Below are positions 60,863 to 64,000 of a DNA stretch of 64,000 nt, piece by piece. Position numbers and translations under genes: made by a program. Source of the stretch: Prinia subflava (lineage: Eukaryota > Chordata > Aves > Passeriformes > Cisticolidae); assembly GCF_021018805.1 (NCBI RefSeq), contig NW_026961085.1:101001-165000 (forward strand), read 5' to 3'. Every line of letters starts with the position of its first letter. The stretch's first letter is position 1. Below the pieces are notes generated by a model. That model did no database searches, had not been told where the DNA came from, and saw only the letters and a program-made list of their open reading frames with translations.

Positions 60863-62209
60863 TGTCTTGGGTTGCCATGCAAGATGTATTCTATTCCCAT
60901 CTGTTGAAACCACTTAGGGAGGTGTTTTTCTTTATCTCTTCTGTGACCCATTCCTCATAACTCTGGGGGGAAGGGGGCAGGTATCTTCTGTTAATGGGCC
61001 AGCTGTTAAAACCAGATGGAGCAATATTCCTTATCTCTTCTATGACCCATCCTCCCTCCAGGGGGATGTCTCCTGTTAATGGACCATTAGGGCTCACCAA
61101 ATGACTGATAAAATTACATCATCCCATGTGAGACACTCCACCCAGCAGGAGGAGCCAAGCATTCCTACCTGGATAAAACCTGAGATTCAGAACAGCAGGA
61201 CAGCCTGTTTTCCACTGGATTCCCAGAGGAAGACTGGACCTATTTGTAAGAGAGGGTCTGAAGATCCCCTCATCTGCCTCACGACTGACGACAAGGACAG
61301 AGGCTGAAACCCCAAGGACAGAGACTGAAACCCTGAAACCCCAACACAGGAGTTGTTGCCTGGCTGAGGTGGGATGTCTGACAAGTGTTACCTGCAGGTG
61401 TGCTCGCTGGACCAAAAACTGGTATGCATTCCCACAGGAACCATGGGAACAATGGGCAGGACTGGCTGTGCTTGCTACTGGACTGGCTGCGGTTGCTGCT
61501 GAACTAGCTGTGCTGTACCTGTTCAGATCTCTCCATCTTTGGCCAGCTGCATGTTGCTCTGAAAAGACTATAACAAGCTCCATAAGTTTACCAAGACTTT
61601 GAGATCTCCCACAGAAGACGGATCTACTGGCAAATGATCACCAAGACCTCGTCTCTTCTGTTGGTAGCTCTTTCACCTACATCCTCTTTTCTCTCTATCC
61701 TTTGTTTCTTTTTTCCTCTCCTTCTATCGCATACTTGTGTTGTTAGCACTCAATAAAAGTGCTCTGCTGTTGTGATTAATTTGAAGTCCTTTTGTGTGTC
61801 TTTTGCACTCTGAGATTAAAACGAACCATCATGATATCCGCCAGTATTGGTGATCGGGACACCATCTTGCCACCACTAGATCCTTCTACAGGATCATCTC
61901 TACTCCAACAGAATCACATCTCTCACTCCAGGAGGACTTAATTGGACTGCTTCCAACACCCTGACCAACACGGTATCAGGTTGTATTCTGACTCTGTCAG
62001 TGTTTTTCTCTTTTGTTTGTTTGCTTTTTTGTACTACTACATTTTTATTTTTAATATTCCTAGTAAAGAACTGTTATCCTTCCCACATCTTTGCCTGAAA
62101 GCCCCTTAATTTCAAAATTATAATAATTCAGCAGGGGGTGGTACATTCTCCATTCCAAAGGAAGTGCTGACTTTTGCCTGGCAGACACCTGTCTTTCCAA
62201 ACTAAGACA
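60863..62209 (+). mobile_element. LTR-type element with internal extra sequence (1347 bp)
   Basis: Begins TGTCTTGGGTTGCC and ends CTTTCCAAACTAAGACA, with a 5-bp duplication TTAAG (60858-60862 and 62210-62214). The outer parts match the family copies at 29,442, 43,522 and 51,974. About 600 bp in the middle (about 61,250-61,870) has no counterpart there and carries its own AATAAA (about 61,752) and a short repeat of ACAGAGACTGAAACCC type. Confidence 0.85.
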
Positions 62210-62214
62210 TTAAG

Positions 62215-64000
62215 TTACAATTCATTAATGGCATACATAATCTTACAGGTATTAATCCTTAACTTTAAGTAAATAAACTACACTTGATAGACTGGCTGGC
62301 TGAAGTAGATGACTGGTGCCAGGATTCCACTTCCTGATTGTCCAGTTCCTGTATTAATCTCTTAATGTGAACAGCTTGTTATGAAGTTATTGTTCTGTTC
62401 TTCACCTCAGAGTAGCTGTGGCTAAAGAATGAAGGAGAGACAAAATTAGGGCATGCAAACATTTTGCAGAGGTTAGAATTTCATGTTCTTTGCTTTAAAG
62501 TAGCCTTGAGCAAGACTCAGAGTTTATCCCCTCCCAGAGACTGTTTTGTCTTCTAATACTCTAAGACTTTTCTAAGAAGCACCTTCAGGACAAACCCCCC
62601 AATGAAGTCAATATGAAGAACATTTCTACACTACCAGAAAATGTAAACTTGTGTGTAACACACTCAACCTGACACAAGGTATTTTCTTCTCTGTGAGCCA
62701 CCACTCCTGCTTTGCAAGAACAAATCTCAACTTCCTGTATCACCCAAGGTCTGCAGTTAAACCTGTCGATAGGCAATAAAGACAGCTCATGCTTGAAATT
62801 TCTCTTTGGGACGTATCTTGTGCTGCTGTGCATCCACAGACAGCTCAATCAGATGAAATCTGAGGCCTGAACAACTTTTGTTGGCTCAGTTTTGCAAAAA
62901 TCAGAGGCAGCCCATGCAGCATCTGAGGATATATGCCAATTCCATAACATTTCCCTTTGTCTGCTTGGAGCCAAGCCTGGGACTCTGCCTTGCACAGCTG
63001 TAGACCTGAGAGTGTGGCTGTGGCACAGGACTGGGCATGCAAAATAAAGCAAATGAAGAGTATTGTGTGGAGATCCAGTTCCAAAGCTGGGAAGAATGGT
63101 GTGAGGGCACATTCCAAGTGGAACTGATACTCAGGCACACCCACCACTTCAGGATGGTCAGAGACTGTGAGACAACAGAACTTTCTTTGCAGAACTTTCT
63201 CTTTTCTGCTTTGAAGTAATTTGTCTTAAAATTAATATTTATGTTAAAAAGAGAGGCTCCAAAATCCTGTGGAACTTTGAGTGATCAAAGGCTGCAGGGC
63301 CTCTGCATCTCTTCTCTTGCCTGCTGCTTGTTACACGTGTGGCACATTTACCTACGCAGTGCTCACTAAGGACCTGACATTGCTATGTGCCATTTGTTAG
63401 TTATATCCTTGCTGTGAACTGAAAAATATGCTAATTATATTTTTTTTCTCTACAGACTAGTCTAAAAAGGGGAAAATGTTCTATTTAAACTTTCAAAATT
63501 TTATAATTTTGAGAATTATTAATATCCAGAAACAATATTTTTTTTCATTTTTTTTCAAAAGTCTGCACTGTGTCTCAAACTTGTGTTTAAGAAACCAATA
63601 ATCACACTTCGATATTTTACATCATCTTTTATGAAGTGATCAAATGCCATTCCTGCACTTCAGCATGAATAAACGTCAATGTCACCAGAGAGGGCAAGAA
63701 GTACTTTCTATTTCTAGTTCTGCTGAAGAAAGGACCAGACCATGACTGACCATTTTGAGAGGGGATAATAGAGAATGGTCTGATTGGCAAACCTACAACT
63801 GCTCAGCTGGCCTTGGTGCCAGTGGAGTCTCTGGAAAATGCAGTTCTATAACAAAAATTGAAGGACAAGCTCAGCTGGCAGCAATCTCCTAAGGTTCTGT
63901 TTCAACACCATTACACAAAGCAGGGCTGACTTTAAAGTTAGATCCAGCTTCAAAGTAATTCCATGTGGCACATGTTTCAGGGAAGTACTAAATAAACCTA
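62215..64000. other. No gene recognised
   Basis: Unremarkable AT-rich DNA with a few T-rich runs near 63,440 and 63,540. No exon-like block with splice borders stood out. Confidence 0.5.

Noticed and set aside
1..64000. CRISPR arrays, bacterial operons, tRNA or rRNA genes
   Set aside because: Nothing with these structures was seen; the only tRNA-like match is the retroviral primer site.

Overview
The window is nuclear DNA from a bird. Evidence: one compact vertebrate gene with GT-AG introns, many CR1 LINE tails carrying the typical ATTCTGTG-like 3' end, and a provirus with an alpharetrovirus-type primer-binding site and envelope. Bacterial features are absent.

Left third (1-19,060): a complete RNF20 gene (Bre1 E3 ligase for histone H2B) on the minus strand. 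I reconstructed 19 coding exons whose phases all agree (stop at 1252, ATG at 15,326, 982 codons). A non-coding first exon probably lies in a CpG island at about 18,480-19,060 that carries YY1-like sites in both orientations. Introns hold CR1 fragments, one LTR-like repeat and a perfect 17-bp hairpin.

Middle (19,060-32,677): mostly non-coding DNA with simple repeats and LTR fragments. Several phase-compatible exon-like blocks on the plus strand end in a terminal exon with AATAAA at 32,371; I cannot name this gene.

32,678-40,808: an 8.1-kb endogenous retrovirus on the minus strand with two about 450-bp LTRs and a 6-bp target duplication (GGATGT). Gag, dUTPase, protease, RT, RNase H, integrase and Env are recognisable but broken by stops and frameshifts. 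The layout is mosaic: a betaretrovirus-like dUTPase, and a tRNA-Trp primer site and CX6CC Env like alpharetroviruses.

Right part (42,700-55,900): two dead or dying minus-strand loci. An unidentified gene has exon-like blocks between 42,749 and 48,385, one of which is split by a solo LTR of the same provirus family. Next to it is an unprocessed FN3KRP (ketosamine-3-kinase) pseudogene with all six exons, splice sites and Kozak start still visible, but three premature stops and two frameshifts, plus a solo LTR inserted just upstream of exon 4.

55,900-64,000: CR1 fragments and a 1.35-kb LTR-type element with a 5-bp duplication; no gene recognised.

RNF20 is on the Z chromosome in chicken as far as I recall, so this may be Z- or W-linked. 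The density of ERVs and dead genes upstream of an intact dosage-sensitive gene makes a W or otherwise low-recombining location worth testing.
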